Position numbers and translations under genes: made by a program
The notes under the pieces: generated by a model
Told to the model about the DNA's origin: nothing
Databases searched by the model: none
What the model saw: the letters and a program-made list of their open reading frames with translations, nothing else
Part shown: piece after piece, positions 28,579 through 40,291 of the stretch
Numbering within the stretch: position 1 is the stretch's first letter
Layout: every line of letters starts with the position of its first letter
NCBI GenBank assembly: GCA_033557465.1
Contig: CM066033.1
Coordinates: 1,246,587,523-1,246,651,522, forward strand
Source: Ichthyophis bannanicus
Lineage: Eukaryota; Chordata; Amphibia; Gymnophiona; Ichthyophiidae
Direction of reading: 5' to 3'
Length of the DNA stretch: 64,000 bases

Positions 28579-29306
28579 AGGTTCCTTGACCAGGGAATCT
28601 CCAAAGTTAAAAAGGAAGGCCGTTCACATTGAAGTTAATTCTATTTTTTGTTTGTTTAAACTTTATGTATCGCCTTTCTTATAAAGTCAAAATGGTTTGC
28701 AATAAATAAAATAGAATGTTAACATCGAAAAGAACACCATATAATTCAATAGGACAGGAGAAAGTAAAAGAGAGAGTTTTCTGATAGAAGAAGATAAAAT
28801 AAGATCGAGAGATAATGTGATTATCTGAACTAACAAACAATCCTAGGTCTAAAAAACTTGTTGGAACAGATGGGTTTTAATTTTATTTTAAAAAACTGAT
28901 AAGAGGATTCCAGACAAAGTTGATAGGGTTAAAGGGTTTTAACTTCTGGTTTTCTGCTATTTATTTCTTCTTTTTTAGTGCACATTTTTTGCATATTATT
29001 AGCTTATGTCAGCAGTCAAGTAAAAACAATTTGCATGGAAGTAGAAAAAAAGTAAAACCGCTTTAAAAATTTAACCCAAGAGTTTTAGTGCAGTCTTATT
29101 TCATCGGTCTGTCCTGCATATGTCTTGCTCAATATTTGTCTGCATCTCTGTTTCTGTCTCACTTTCTCTATTACTATCTGGACAAGGGAGCCATCCCTAG
29201 GATTGGCCCTTGCTAGTATTGTTTTATGATATAGGTCCCTACTGGTTTACATAAGAACTAAATATTTACCAGAAAATGGAAATGCATCCTTTTGCTTTTT
29301 ATTTAG
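28579..29306. other. Intron before the third MYO6 exon
   Basis: No gene. Around 28650-28740 a stretch with atcgcctttcttataaagtc and caataaataaa resembles L2-like 3' ends and may be an old tail. The acceptor tttgctttttatttag ends at 29306. Confidence 0.45.
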
Positions 29307-29379
29307 GAGCAAGAACTGTATCAGAAAGAAGGTCTTGGAGTCAATGAAGTGCATTATGTGGATAATCAGGACTGCATAG
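29307..29379 (+). CDS. MYO6: Myosin VI motor-domain exon (EQELYQKEG)
   Basis: The exon encodes 24 residues, [20 protein letters not shown] then QDCI, and ends with the G that starts the Asp codon completed at 34538. It follows the acceptor atttag and precedes a donor reading gtatgg at 29380, a weaker donor than the gtaagt used by the other exons. The peptide is identical to vertebrate MYO6 as I know it and lies just after the relay helix. The preceding exon ends on a codon boundary and this one starts on one, so phases agree. Confidence 0.95.
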
Positions 29380-31975
29380 GTATGGTAAATAATACATTTC
29401 CTCCTGGAACTGGATGGAACAGAATTTGAACTGTTCTCTTGGTGGGAAAACATAATTTATTATTTTTGTTTGTTTTAAAAATGCTCACTCATCTATTATT
29501 GTGATTTTTATTTTATGGTAAAATTCTGTGGAAAACAATTTCTCCACATATATAGTCCATCTCGCCTAAAACAATTTCATAGGAGAGTCCAAAAAATTAT
29601 TAACCAAGTATAAGTTTGTAATAGAGTAAGAGTTGCAAGAAGTATAATGGGCATGGTGACTAAGGTGGGCTAACAGTTGGCATGTGCTATTTATAACTAG
29701 ATCCCATATGATTCAAACCTTAGCCCAGCTTAGTCAACATGCCCCCTAAAATCAGAAACAGAAAGGTAAGGATGCACTGATATCATCTGTCAGTCTACGT
29801 GCTATAGTTGAAGTCATAAGGACAATTGTAAAATCAATTTATATATTTAAGAAACAATTCACCTGCACTAATTGTCTGAAAATTGCCATGCCCCCGCCGG
29901 TGCATTTGAACGTGTGAATGATGTTCTGCAATGCACAAGCATTTAGCCATATTCAGAGGACGCGTTTTAGGGAGAGGGCTTGGGTCGGGAGAAGGAAAGC
30001 GTGTACGTAAATGCCATTTTCAGATCCTCACACTTGATTTTAAAGCAAAAATGTACCTGCAGAAATAAAGCAGATACAGATGTCCACACGTACTTTGTAG
30101 CAAGTTTCAGATGGCAAGTACTGTGTACTGTGCCTGGAAATTCGGTCCAATACCTTTTGATGAAAAGTGTGTTCCATTTTTGTTGAAATGCAGACAGTTT
30201 GAAAATTCCTTCTGTAGCTTCCTAAGATATCTGTAAACTCCAGATCCCAGATATCGGCATAATCAGTATCCCAAAATGTTATCAGTATCTCAAAATTAGT
30301 AGAGATCTTCTTGAACTTAATCATACCTTTAGAGAGATATCTGAGGGGCTGATATAGCCAGATAGCAGCACCTGCTCTCCATGCTATAGCCCGGATATTC
30401 AGAAGCAGTATCCATATAGTGCCAGGCTGTTCTATGGGCAGAGCAAGGTTGGAATGGGAAATTATCCAGATAGTGATATCAGCGCCACTATCCAGACAAC
30501 TATCTGCATAACATAGCCCAAAGGCTCTCCTAAGCTGTATGGGTAGCGGTGCTGAGCATTGCTGCTGTCTGGATAGCCTAAAGATTAGAGTAGTGGGCTA
30601 GAACCAGGGCAACCAGGGTTTGAACCTACGGTGACTCTTTGTGATCTTGGGCAAGTCACTTAACCCTCAATCGCCTCAGGTACCAATAGATTGTAAGCCT
30701 TCTCGGGACAGGCAAATATCCATTCCCATTCCCCCTCTGCTCTATCTGGATAGTTAGCACTGGCCACTCTCCGGGTAGCAGCGCTGAATGTCCAGATTTT
30801 AGTTAACCACAGCAGCCAGCATTTTAAAAAATGGTGATCGCTGCAGTCAAATATTGCTGTGTGAAAAACTGACCGCTTGTCAATAACAATTCCGCTTTAA
30901 AGCCAGAAATGTTGTTCTGACTTCTTAAGTGACATAGCTATCATCATGTATCATCAAATTTTTCCAGGGGTGTTTTTAAAATGATCTCTATCCAGCTGAA
31001 GGACAAAAGTAATGAAAAGGATGAACCTCTCTGTAAAGATCCTCACAATGCCATCTAAGTACTAAGTTATGGGGAAGTAGGCCCTCTTGTGGAAGCTGCA
31101 AACCTTCCAAAACGTCAAAAATCTTTGCATCTGAGAAGGATTCATCTTTGAGAAGTTCAGACTTTTTTAAAGTTTGCAATGTTTGCATTTTCAGGTTTTC
31201 TTGTTCCAGTGTTATCTTTTATCAAGGCACATTTAACTCGTAAGAGGATAGTTTTATAAAGGCTGTAAATCAGGAATTATAAAGGGGTAGTTTTCCTTAA
31301 TCTCCTGTTTTTTTTTTCTGCTTCAACTATAGCAAAAACTATTGGCAGCTTTACTAGCTGATTGCTGTCTCACTTATATGTGCTGTTTGTGAAACTGTGT
31401 AACTATGCTTATAAATGCCAGCATTTAGAGGTGGAAGTTACCAAATTCATGTTGCTCTTCTTTTCTAACTATTGTTTTGCAAAATTACTGGTTCCATTTC
31501 CTGGGACATTCTAAAGCACCCAGCAAATCCTAATGGGGGAGATCTTGTCCCTGTTGTTCATTCCTGAGGGTGCTATCCCTCAGATCTATTTGACTAATAA
31601 TTGCTATTAGACTTGTTGCCATAAACTTTAAAAATGTAAATCTAATTATAATAGCTTTAACTGCTAGGACCGTACCAAGCTAGAAATGAGCCTGTGCTAA
31701 TAACAGCTCTGGTGCCCCCCCCCCTCCACCCAGACATGTCCAGTAGCTCACTCTTTCTGAGCTAACTGGAAACCCAGTGATGATATCAGTGCCCCTTCTC
31801 TACTTACTCTCTCTACTTCACTAATGCTTGGTACAGCCCTGTTGACTCCATCCTCTGGCACCTAGTTTTATGGCTTAGTTGTAAGCTGACTGGAAAAATG
31901 TTTTCTTAAATTTGTTTTAAAGCTGTTACTAGTTAGTGCCATGGTGTGTCCTGTAGTCCTAGTATTGTTTGAACA
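29380..31975. other. Intron between the third and fourth MYO6 exons, first part
   Basis: No gene. It holds a SINE at 30585-30725 and, around 30340-30560 and 30760-30800, words of the atccagata type shared with 15290-15440. The rest is unassigned AT-rich sequence. Confidence 0.45.
30585..30725 (+). mobile_element. tRNA-derived SINE fragment
   Basis: Contains a B-box-like ggtttgaacct near 30617 and the shared core cttgggcaagtcacttaacc at about 30648, then tcgcctcaggtacc and a segment on taagccttctcgggacag. It aligns with the heads of the SINEs at 22770 and 60415. The A box is weaker and the tail is missing. Confidence 0.7.
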
Positions 31976-32889
31976 GATAACATAGTAACGTAGTATATGG
32001 CGGCAGATAAAGACCAGGATGGTCCATCTAGTCTGCCCTGCAAGGTGCCTAGAGTGGTTGTAACTGCAGCTCCATTCAGACCACCCCACCTTGCCTTCCT
32101 ATTAAGGGATCCACTGTGCCTGTCCCACGCCATTTTGAATTCTGTCACTGTATTTGCCCCCACCACCCATGCATCCACCATCCTTTCAGTGAAAAATAAT
32201 TTCCTGATGTTGCTTTTAAGTTTACCCCTTTGCAGCTTCATTGTGTGCCCTCTAATCTTACAGCTTCTCCTTCTCTGAAAAAGGTTTGTTTGTTCATTGA
32301 TACCTTTAAGTATTTAAAAGTCTGTATCATATCTCCCTTGTCCCTCCTCTCCTCTAGGATATGCATATTTAGGTCTTCAAGACTCTTCTCATATATCTTC
32401 TGGCGCAGGCTCCGAATCATTTTGGTTGCCTTCCTCTGAACCGTTTCAAGTCTTTTTATGTCCTTTGTGAGATATGGTCTCCAAAACTGAACACAATACT
32501 TCAAGTGGGGTCTCACCAATGACTTCTACAGTGGCATTAATACCTCTTTCTTTCTGCTGGTTATTCCTCTCTGTATGCAGCCCAGCATCCTTCTGGCTTT
32601 GGCTACCACCTCGTCGCATTGTTTTGCCACCTTGAGATCCTTAAACACTAACACTCTGAGGCCCTTCTCCTGGTCCATGCACACCATCCTCCTTCCCCTT
32701 ACTGCATACATTTCCTTTGGATTTCTGCATCCCAAGTGCATGACTCTGCACTTCTTTGCATTAAATCATAACTGCCAAGCATTAGACCATTCTTCCAGAG
32801 TTTTTAGATATTTCCTCCTGTTGTCCACTGCCTCAGAAGGGTCCACTCTGTTGCAGATTTTTGTGTCATCTGCAAAAAGACAGACTTTT

Positions 32890-33428
32890 CCATTCATTTA
32901 TTTATTTATTTATTTATTTAGTAAAAACTTATATACCGCTACTTCCAGCGATCAGCAGCGGTTTGATTACAATTTTGGGATTTGTCAAAAAATCAAGACA
33001 GAAAATTTGGGGCATAGATAGAGAGAACAGGGGTAATACACAGCACACATATTATGGTCTATATTTAGACCATAATTACTATCACAATCGATTATATATT
33101 TATACAAGCAATTATACATTTACACACACGATTATCCGTCATCTATGTACAGTTTTACATACAGCTATTCACTCTCTTTTATCTTCTTGGCTTTACATCT
33201 GTATATAGTGACAATTGAACAGGTGAACAGTTTTACATACAGCTATTCACTTTTTTTTATCTTCTTGGATTTACATCTGTATATAGTGACAATTGAACAG
33301 GTGCGTCTTTAATTTTTTTCTGAAATCGGTTATGTCTTTAATTGCTCTCAGCTCGTGTGGGAGCTGGTTCCATAATGTGGGGGCAGAGAAGGAGAACGCT
33401 CTGCGACTAGTACTGACTTTCATGCCTT
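32890..33428 (-). mobile_element. L2-like LINE 3' fragment nested in CR1
   Basis: On the minus strand it encodes the L2 C-terminus (RRAFSFSAPTLWNQLPHELR, then DFRKKLKTHLF, near 33300-33400). The UTR carries the ACCGC/GCGGT hairpin (complement at 32935-32962) and ends in an AAAT tail (32894-32920). CR1 sequence resumes on both sides, so this insertion is younger than the CR1. A short direct repeat like acttttc/actttc may flank it, but it is too weak to call a target duplication. Confidence 0.75.
33149..33303. repeat. Two-copy tandem repeat of about 78 bp
   Basis: The unit starting acagttttacatacagctat at 33149 recurs at 33227 with four or so differences. It lies in the 3' UTR of the nested L2-like fragment, so it may be a subfamily feature or a local duplication. 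Confidence 0.8.
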
Positions 33429-33815
33429 CTGCAGTGTCCCTCACAAATACATTGCACAGTATTGGTCCCAGGACCAATTCCCAAGGCACACCACTACACG
33501 CCTTCCTTTCTTCTGAGTGAGTTCAATTACTACTACCTTCTGTCGTCTGTCAGTCACCACCTTGGGATCTATCTCCAGGCTGCACAGTTTATTGTAAGTG
33601 TCCTATGAGGAACAGTATCAAAGGCTTTGCTGAAATCTAGGTATATCACATCTATCGCATGCCCTTGATGTAGTTCTCTGGTCACCCAGTCAAAGAACTC
33701 AATCAAATATGTTAGGCATGATCTTCCCCTCGTAAAGCCATGTTGCCTCAGATCATGCAATCTATTGGTTTCCAGAAAGTCCACTATAAATATCATTCTC
33801 CATAAACACATTCCA

Positions 33816-34537
33816 CACTAATGATAAGAACATAAGATGCACCATGCTGGGTCGTGTCACTGGCTTACCTGAAATTTCAACTTAAATGAGCATAAATCTA
33901 GCAAAATAAAGCTCAAAGCAGGAAGAGGAAACTGCTGGGCTAAGAAAAAAGAACATCCATCCAGAAAATAGATGAGGTGTAAAACCTGTTCAGTAAACTA
34001 AGCAAATCTGAACTGAAGAGGAAGCTCCAGGAGTTTGTTTGGCACATAAAACAGATTCTAAACATTTAAAACTTTGTGTGCTCATTTTTTGTGTACACAA
34101 ATCGAATGCAGCTTCCTGATGTATTTCTGTCTTCTACAATAGTGCTTACCACTTTCTACATAAGATCCTATCTGGATCAAGAAATATCTGCACTAATCTG
34201 AGACCGAACTCAAGTATTTATAATTTATATTTTTGTTGGACCAATAGTAGTATTAAAGCAATAAACACGCTCTTTGTCAGAGTTTTGCAAGCTATAGGTT
34301 TGAACAGTACTTCATTTTTAAATAGGCACGTTGACTCCTGGCATCAATAATATACGGAGGGTTAAGAGCACTAATATATAACATATGAGAGAGGACTACA
34401 ACTTTACAAGTATGTTTATTGCTTTAATAATATTATTAGTCCAACAAAATAAATCATACAGTAGTATAGCAGTGGTTTTCATGGCTGGGTCTGATGCGTA
34501 GAATATTGGAAACCTGATTTTATTTTTTTGCAAACAG
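33816..34537. other. Intron before the fourth MYO6 exon
   Basis: No gene or clear repeat. The acceptor tttttttgcaaacag ends at 34537. Confidence 0.45.
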
Positions 34538-34665
34538 ATTTGATTGAAGGAAAATTAGTGGGTGTTCTGGATATTTTGGATGAAGAAAACCGTCTTCCCC
34601 AACCAAGTGACCAGCACTTTACAGCTGAGGTGCATCAGAAGCACAAGAACCATTTTCGACTAAGT
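34538..34665 (+). CDS. MYO6: Myosin VI motor-domain exon ([18 protein letters not shown])
   Basis: The first two bases complete an Asp codon begun at 29379; 42 residues follow, from [20 protein letters not shown] to KNHFRLS. The block matches MYO6, including [18 protein letters not shown]. The exon ends on a whole codon with donor gtaagt at 34666. Small differences from mammals as I recall them (EGKLVGV, FTAEVHQ, FRLS) are compatible with a distant vertebrate. The intron after it is 18.4 kb, the largest in the window, and holds a complete DIRS element. Confidence 0.95.
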
Positions 34666-35398
34666 GTAAGTGGTGTTATGAAGGTCTTCTATATTAGACT
34701 TTTAATTCACAGACAAAGGTACATAGTGGCACGTTTACTAAAGTGCACTAATGGTTAACACACTTTTCAGCATGCATTAAAAGCAGGCAACATGGTAAAA
34801 TCCCATGCAGTGAATCCCCTTCTGAAGAGCAGTAAACCCCCATTAGCCACCTTCCCCCCTGGACAACACCCACTGTTCCATATAGAAAGCCCCTCCCTCA
34901 ACCAGCCGTAACACCCCTATCCACTTCTAATTCCCCTTCCCCAAGATCACCCCCTTCCCCATAATATGCATCCCCATTGATCCTTCAAACCTTCCCCCCC
35001 CCCCGCCCCTCCAGGCTGAAGTCTTTGCAAGATGATTCAAGCTCACAAGAATCCCCCAGATCACTCCCTCTCCCTCTCCCCCCCTCCCTCTCAGACTCAC
35101 CTGGGGATTTTCTTGGTGTCTAGTGATCATATAGCGAGATAGCCTCCCTTCACTCCTCTCTAGTTCCTAGTCAGGTGCAAAACGGTGGCGATGACACCTA
35201 GTCATGTTACTACCGCTAGGGGGTTTATTTTCTGTATAAGGTCAATCAATTCATACTACCACTAGGGGTCATTACCACCATTTTGACTGAGCGGGAGCGG
35301 AGAGGGACTGTTCCTGCCCAATGACCATTAGACACCAGAGAAACCCTGGGTGAGTGCCAGCAAGGGCTGGGGAAGGGTTTCCTTCCTGTGTGCACAGA
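34666..35398. other. Intron after the fourth MYO6 exon, C-rich
   Basis: No gene. Several C-rich and CCCT-rich tracts (34850-35100) and one tttactaaagtgc word near 34735 that may be an edge of the candidate MITE family at 16431. Confidence 0.45.
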
Positions 35399-36098
35399 TC
35401 ATCTTGCAAAAATTTCTTCCTTCTTCCTAGGAAATGCCATCTTCATCCTATGTCCCCTCATGGTAGAGTTTTCTTGCAATTGAAAGAGGTGCTTCTCCTG
35501 TGCAGTTATGCCATGGAGGCATTGAAATGTCTCTATAATATGTCCCCTCTCCTGTATTTTTTCAAAAGTATACATATTGAGATATTTAAGTCTCTCCCCA
35601 TATGCCTTATGACAAAGACCACTAACCATTTTGGTAGCCACCTTCTCCATGCTGTTTATATCCTTTTGAAGGTGTGGTATCCAGAATGGCACACAATATG
35701 CCAAATGAGGTCTCACCAAAATCTTATACAGAGGCACTATTGCCACTTCTTTCCTGCTGGCCATTCCTCTCCCTATGCACCCAAGCATCCTTCTGGCTTT
35801 CACAGTCACCTTTTCTACCTGTTCGGCCGCCTTATGTTCATCAGAAACAATGATTCCCCAGGTCCTGTTTTTCTTTCATGGATTGAAGTACCTCACCCCC
35901 TGTACTATACTGCTCTGTTGGATTTTTGCAGCCCAAATTCATGACCGTACATTTTTTTTTTAGCATTAAATCTCTTGCCAAATTCTTGACCATTCTTCAA
36001 ACTTTGCTAGATCCTTCCTCATGGTATCTTAAGCTTTCCTGGATGACTATCCCATTGCAGATTTTGTTATCATCCACAAAGAGGCAAACCTTACAACT
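35399..36098 (-). mobile_element. CR1 LINE fragment, minus strand
   Basis: Minus-strand translation gives late ORF2 sequence: ARRMLGCIGRGMASRKEV, LVRPHLAYCVPFWIPHL, ERLKYLNMYTFEK and STMRGHRMKMAFPR. The copy stops abruptly at 36098 where an L2-like element begins. Frames are broken. Confidence 0.8.
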
Positions 36099-37167
<1,069 letters not shown>

Positions 37168-37274
37168 CTACTGCCCTTGATCATATAGCACCACTGCGCC
37201 TGTGTCCCTTTCCACGTCCCTCTCACCAGCCATGGTTTCACCCTGGCCTTCGCTTGTTTCACTCTCAACTGTGC

Positions 37275-38043
37275 CACTCTAGAAACATAGAAACATGATG
37301 GCAGAAAAAGACCACATGGCCTATCTAGTCTGCCCTTCCATATCAACCACTACAACAGTCCCCTTTTTCCCTTTAGAGATCCTCTGTGTTTGTCCCATGC
37401 TTTTTTAAATTCATATACTGTCGTCATCTCTACCACCTCCACTGCGAGACTATTCCACGCATCTATCACTCTTTCCGTAAAATATTTCCACAAATTACTC
37501 CTAAGTCTATCCCCTTTCACCCTCATCCTATGTCCCCTCGTAGCAGCACTTGCTTTCAATCGAAAGCATTTATGCTATGTTTATTTATTTATTCTATTTA
37601 TTTAACACTCATTTTTATACCGCATCTTCCAGAGATCAGTTGCGGTGTACAAATAACAACAAATAACAAAGCGAAGTTTGTTTTACATAGAACATCTTAA
37701 TTTTACATAGAACATCTTAAAATATCATAAATTAAACAAAGTTAAGTCTAGGAAACTAAACAGTGAATTTAAACTGGAACCGTGTTAAGACAATTAACTA
37801 ACAAAATGTAGTGTCTAAATAACATAAGACAGTACATTACATAAACAACTATATACATGAGGAGGTATTAGGGCATAAGAGATTGGATCGTCATTTCGAT
37901 TGAGCTATGTGTGTATTTAAGTGATTGAGCTATGGAGGTATTTAAGTGTCTCAATCATATCACCTCTATCCCGCCTTTCCTCTAATGTATACATATTAAG
38001 ATCCTTAAGTCTGTCCTCATATGCTTTATAATGAAGACCACTA
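37275..38043 (-). mobile_element. CR1 LINE, 3' part, left of the DIRS insertion
   Basis: Begins (3' end, inverted) with the tagaaacatagaaacat tail and runs into late ORF2 (AATRGHRMRVKGDRLRSN, VIDAWNSLAVEVVE, FKKAWDKHRGSLK near 37350-37559). It is interrupted at 37575-37910 by an L2-like tail and at 38043 by DIRS copy 2. The same CR1 continues at 43730. Confidence 0.82.
37575..37910 (-). mobile_element. L2-like 3' tail nested in CR1
   Basis: An inverted ATTTATT-type tail at 37578-37605 is followed by ACCGC (37619-37623) and GCGGT (37642-37646), the shared L2 3' hairpin, then AT-rich UTR. CR1 sequence surrounds it. A 25-base tandem (gattgagctatg) lies at its far end near 37900-37935. Confidence 0.65.
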
Positions 38044-38206
38044 ATCTCCAGGAACAAGCAGGAATGAGTCTTCACATATGGGTATCGTCGGTACCGACGG
38101 AGCCTGCGCGGGAACGCTCCCCAGCGTCCAGTAAGAAAGCTTTTGGGAGCATCCCACAGCACCTGCGTGCTGCCTTCCCGCCTTTCCCAACCGCCTCTCT
38201 CCAGTT
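38044..38206 (+). repeat. Left inverted terminal repeat of DIRS copy 2
   Basis: Reverse complement of most of 43541-43729. The 14-bp palindrome CGTCGGTACCGACG lies at 38086-38099 and is matched in the right repeat. Confidence 0.88.
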
Positions 38207-38428
38207 CTTCTTTTCCGCGGAGCCAGCAGGTCGTGTTCCTGTCACCGCAGAAGAATTCTTTATTTTTTTTTCCTTTATTTTTCTCTGTCGCGTCTGCCTT
38301 CTTCGACGTCAGAACGGTACCGCCGGTCTTTTCTTTTCTTTCTTAAAAAAAACAAAAACAAAAAAACTTTTCTTTCTTCAACTGTGCATTTTCGGTTTGG
38401 GCCTTAGGCCTGAACATATTTTCTCCTC

Positions 38429-40291
38429 ATGGAGAAGCCCGCTTCCGGGTTCAAAAAGTGCACGAAGTGTGGCGGTACTATTTCTGTCACCGACACCCAT
38501 GACTGGTGTCTAAAATGTTTGGGTCCTGACCATTCCATCACGGATTGTGTGTCTTGTACCATGATGTCTAAAAGAGGTTGGCAGAACCGAGCAGCCAAGC
38601 TCAGTATCCTGTTTCCCTCTGATGCAGCCTCGGTGGCATCGATGTCTTCCAGGGCTGCTTCTTCCTCCCATGGATCTCAGGTAACCAAACATAAATCTAG
38701 CCGGTCCTCGAAGGGCAAATCTCCCTCTAAGCATCAAGATGCCTCTGGGCTTGTCCTCGAGGATTCCGCACCGGCAAAATTACCCCGGCGGGAAGTTCCG
38801 GCTTCCAAAGCATTGTCTATGGGGTCACAGGTTGACATCGATGGCTCGGCCTCGACCGATCACCTGTTGCTGTGTTCTGGGGTACCGGTGGCCTCCACTG
38901 GTACCGACATCCAGACTCTGGTGGCGTCGATGGATCAGAAGATTCTGTCCATGCAGCGCACCCTAACGGTGTTTATGCAGGTTTCGACGCCTCCGGTACC
39001 GCAACAGTCTCCGTTGCCGGTACCGACTCCGGCACTGGCATCATTCCCGGTGCCGGTACCGATTGCATCGAGATCAGCTTCGGTGTCGACTGCAATGGTA
39101 CCCTGTCCTATGATGCCCATCGGTACCGAACCGGTACCGCTTACTCACGATGTCGATCCCACTCGGTACGCGTATCGGGCTTTACAGGATCATCCAGACA
39201 GGCGATACTTCGATTCCTCCGAAGACTCTGATGGGTCGGAGGTTTCTGTCGATGCACCGGTACTTCTTCCTCAGGAGTCTGATTCTCCAAAACGAAGAAT
39301 GTCTCCTCCAGAAGACTTGTCTTTTCAAGACTTCATTAGGGAAGTGGCTAGGGGCCTCTCCATTACAGTGGCCCCTGAGTCAGAGCCTAGAGCCAAGCAA
39401 CTAAATATTTTGCAATATCCTAAGGCTCCTAAAGAAGCTGCTACTTTACCTATTCATGAGATTCTCTATGATCTCATGTTGAGCATGTGGGAGACTCCTC
39501 TTACCACCTCTCCTCATTCTCGTAGATTAGACACCATGTACCGTGTCCCTCCTTGTCCTGGCTTTCATAAGTCTCAGCTTCCTCACCACTCTATTGTGGT
39601 AGAGTCTGCCATGAGGAAAATAAAGAGTGCAAAGAGACACTCATCTAATCCTCCAGGACGTGAATGCAGGACCCTTGATGCTTTTGGCCGAAGAGTTTTC
39701 CAAGCTAATATGCTTGCTGCCAGAATCAACTCCTATAGTCTCTATATGGGGATGTTTCTAAAAGAAGTCACAGATCATCTGCAGACTTTAGCCCCTTTTA
39801 TTTCAGAAGATAAAAGGCAGGAATTTCTCACTTGGCTTAAACATGCCCAAGATGTTTCCAAATTTTCCAACCGTGCAGCCTTTGACTCTTTTGAGTGTGT
39901 AAGCAGAGCCTCAGCTATTGCCATAGGTGCACGCAGAATTGCTTGGTTACAAGCCTCTGATTTGGAACTTTGGGTCCAAGATGAACTGGGAAATCTTCCT
40001 TGTACAGGTGAAAACCTTTTTGGCAGGGATTGGAAAGCAAAGGCCACTCAGATGGATGCTGAGAACTCTGCTTTGGATCGACTTTCAAAGTCTACCTCTG
40101 CCCCTGCTAAGAAAAGGTTGTTCAAAAAGACAACTTTTTCTAAAAAGGGAAGATACTATCCTGCTTATGGTCAGCAGGCATCATCTGCAGGTCGTTTTGC
40201 TGCAAAGCGTCAGCAACCACCTAAACAGGCCAAGTCAAAGGCTGCCAGGCCTCCCACGACTCAGCAGCCTCAGCCTCCCCAGGGCCTTTGA
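38429..40291 (+). CDS. DIRS Gag-like protein, copy 2, open frame
   Basis: The 620-residue frame has the same plan as copy 1. The N-terminal zinc cluster has CTKC near residue 11, CLKCLGPDH with the CX2CX4HX4C spacing, and a last CVSC. A variable region rich in Val-Pro pairs follows (residues 180-260, coded by many GGTACC words). The conserved central domain comes next, with FIREVARGL, RRLDTMYRV, QLPHHSIVVESAMRKIKS and YSLYMGMFLKEV. A basic Lys/Gln tail ends it. The role is inferred as RNA binding and packaging. The end overlaps the RT frame, which is one base ahead. Confidence 0.84.
   Translation: MEKPASGFKKCTKCGGTISVTDTHDWCLKCLGPDHSITDCVSCTMMSKRGWQNRAAKLSILFPSDAASVASMSSRAASSSHGSQVTKHKSSRSSKGKSPSKHQDASGLVLEDSAPAKLPRREVPASKALSMGSQVDIDGSASTDHLLLCSGVPVASTGTDIQTLVASMDQKILSMQRTLTVFMQVSTPPVPQQSPLPVPTPALASFPVPVPIASRSASVSTAMVPCPMMPIGTEPVPLTHDVDPTRYAYRALQDHPDRRYFDSSEDSDGSEVSVDAPVLLPQESDSPKRRMSPPEDLSFQDFIREVARGLSITVAPESEPRAKQLNILQYPKAPKEAATLPIHEILYDLMLSMWETPLTTSPHSRRLDTMYRVPPCPGFHKSQLPHHSIVVESAMRKIKSAKRHSSNPPGRECRTLDAFGRRVFQANMLAARINSYSLYMGMFLKEVTDHLQTLAPFISEDKRQEFLTWLKHAQDVSKFSNRAAFDSFECVSRASAIAIGARRIAWLQASDLELWVQDELGNLPCTGENLFGRDWKAKATQMDAENSALDRLSKSTSAPAKKRLFKKTTFSKKGRYYPAYGQQASSAGRFAAKRQQPPKQAKSKAARPPTTQQPQPPQGL

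Larger units (their letters stand above)
31976..33815 (-). mobile_element. CR1 LINE, minus strand, interrupted by an L2 tail
   Basis: Read on the minus strand this is CR1 ORF2 RT sequence followed by the 3' UTR. Recognisable are LRQHGFTRGRSCLTYL and VIYLDFSKAFDTVPH (33569-33811), the segment MHLGCRNP to AKARRMLGCIQRG (32526-32741) and MVRPHLKYCVQFWRPYL (32238-32519). The 3' end at about 31978 reads, inverted, as the TTTCTATG-family UTR. A separate L2-like tail is inserted at 32890-33428. A tiny inverted piece of the other CR1 tail (taagaacataag) lies next to it at 33825. Frames are broken. Confidence 0.83.

Noticed and set aside
33149..33303. CRISPR-like or satellite array
   Set aside because: There are only two adjacent units without spacers, inside an L2-like 3' UTR.
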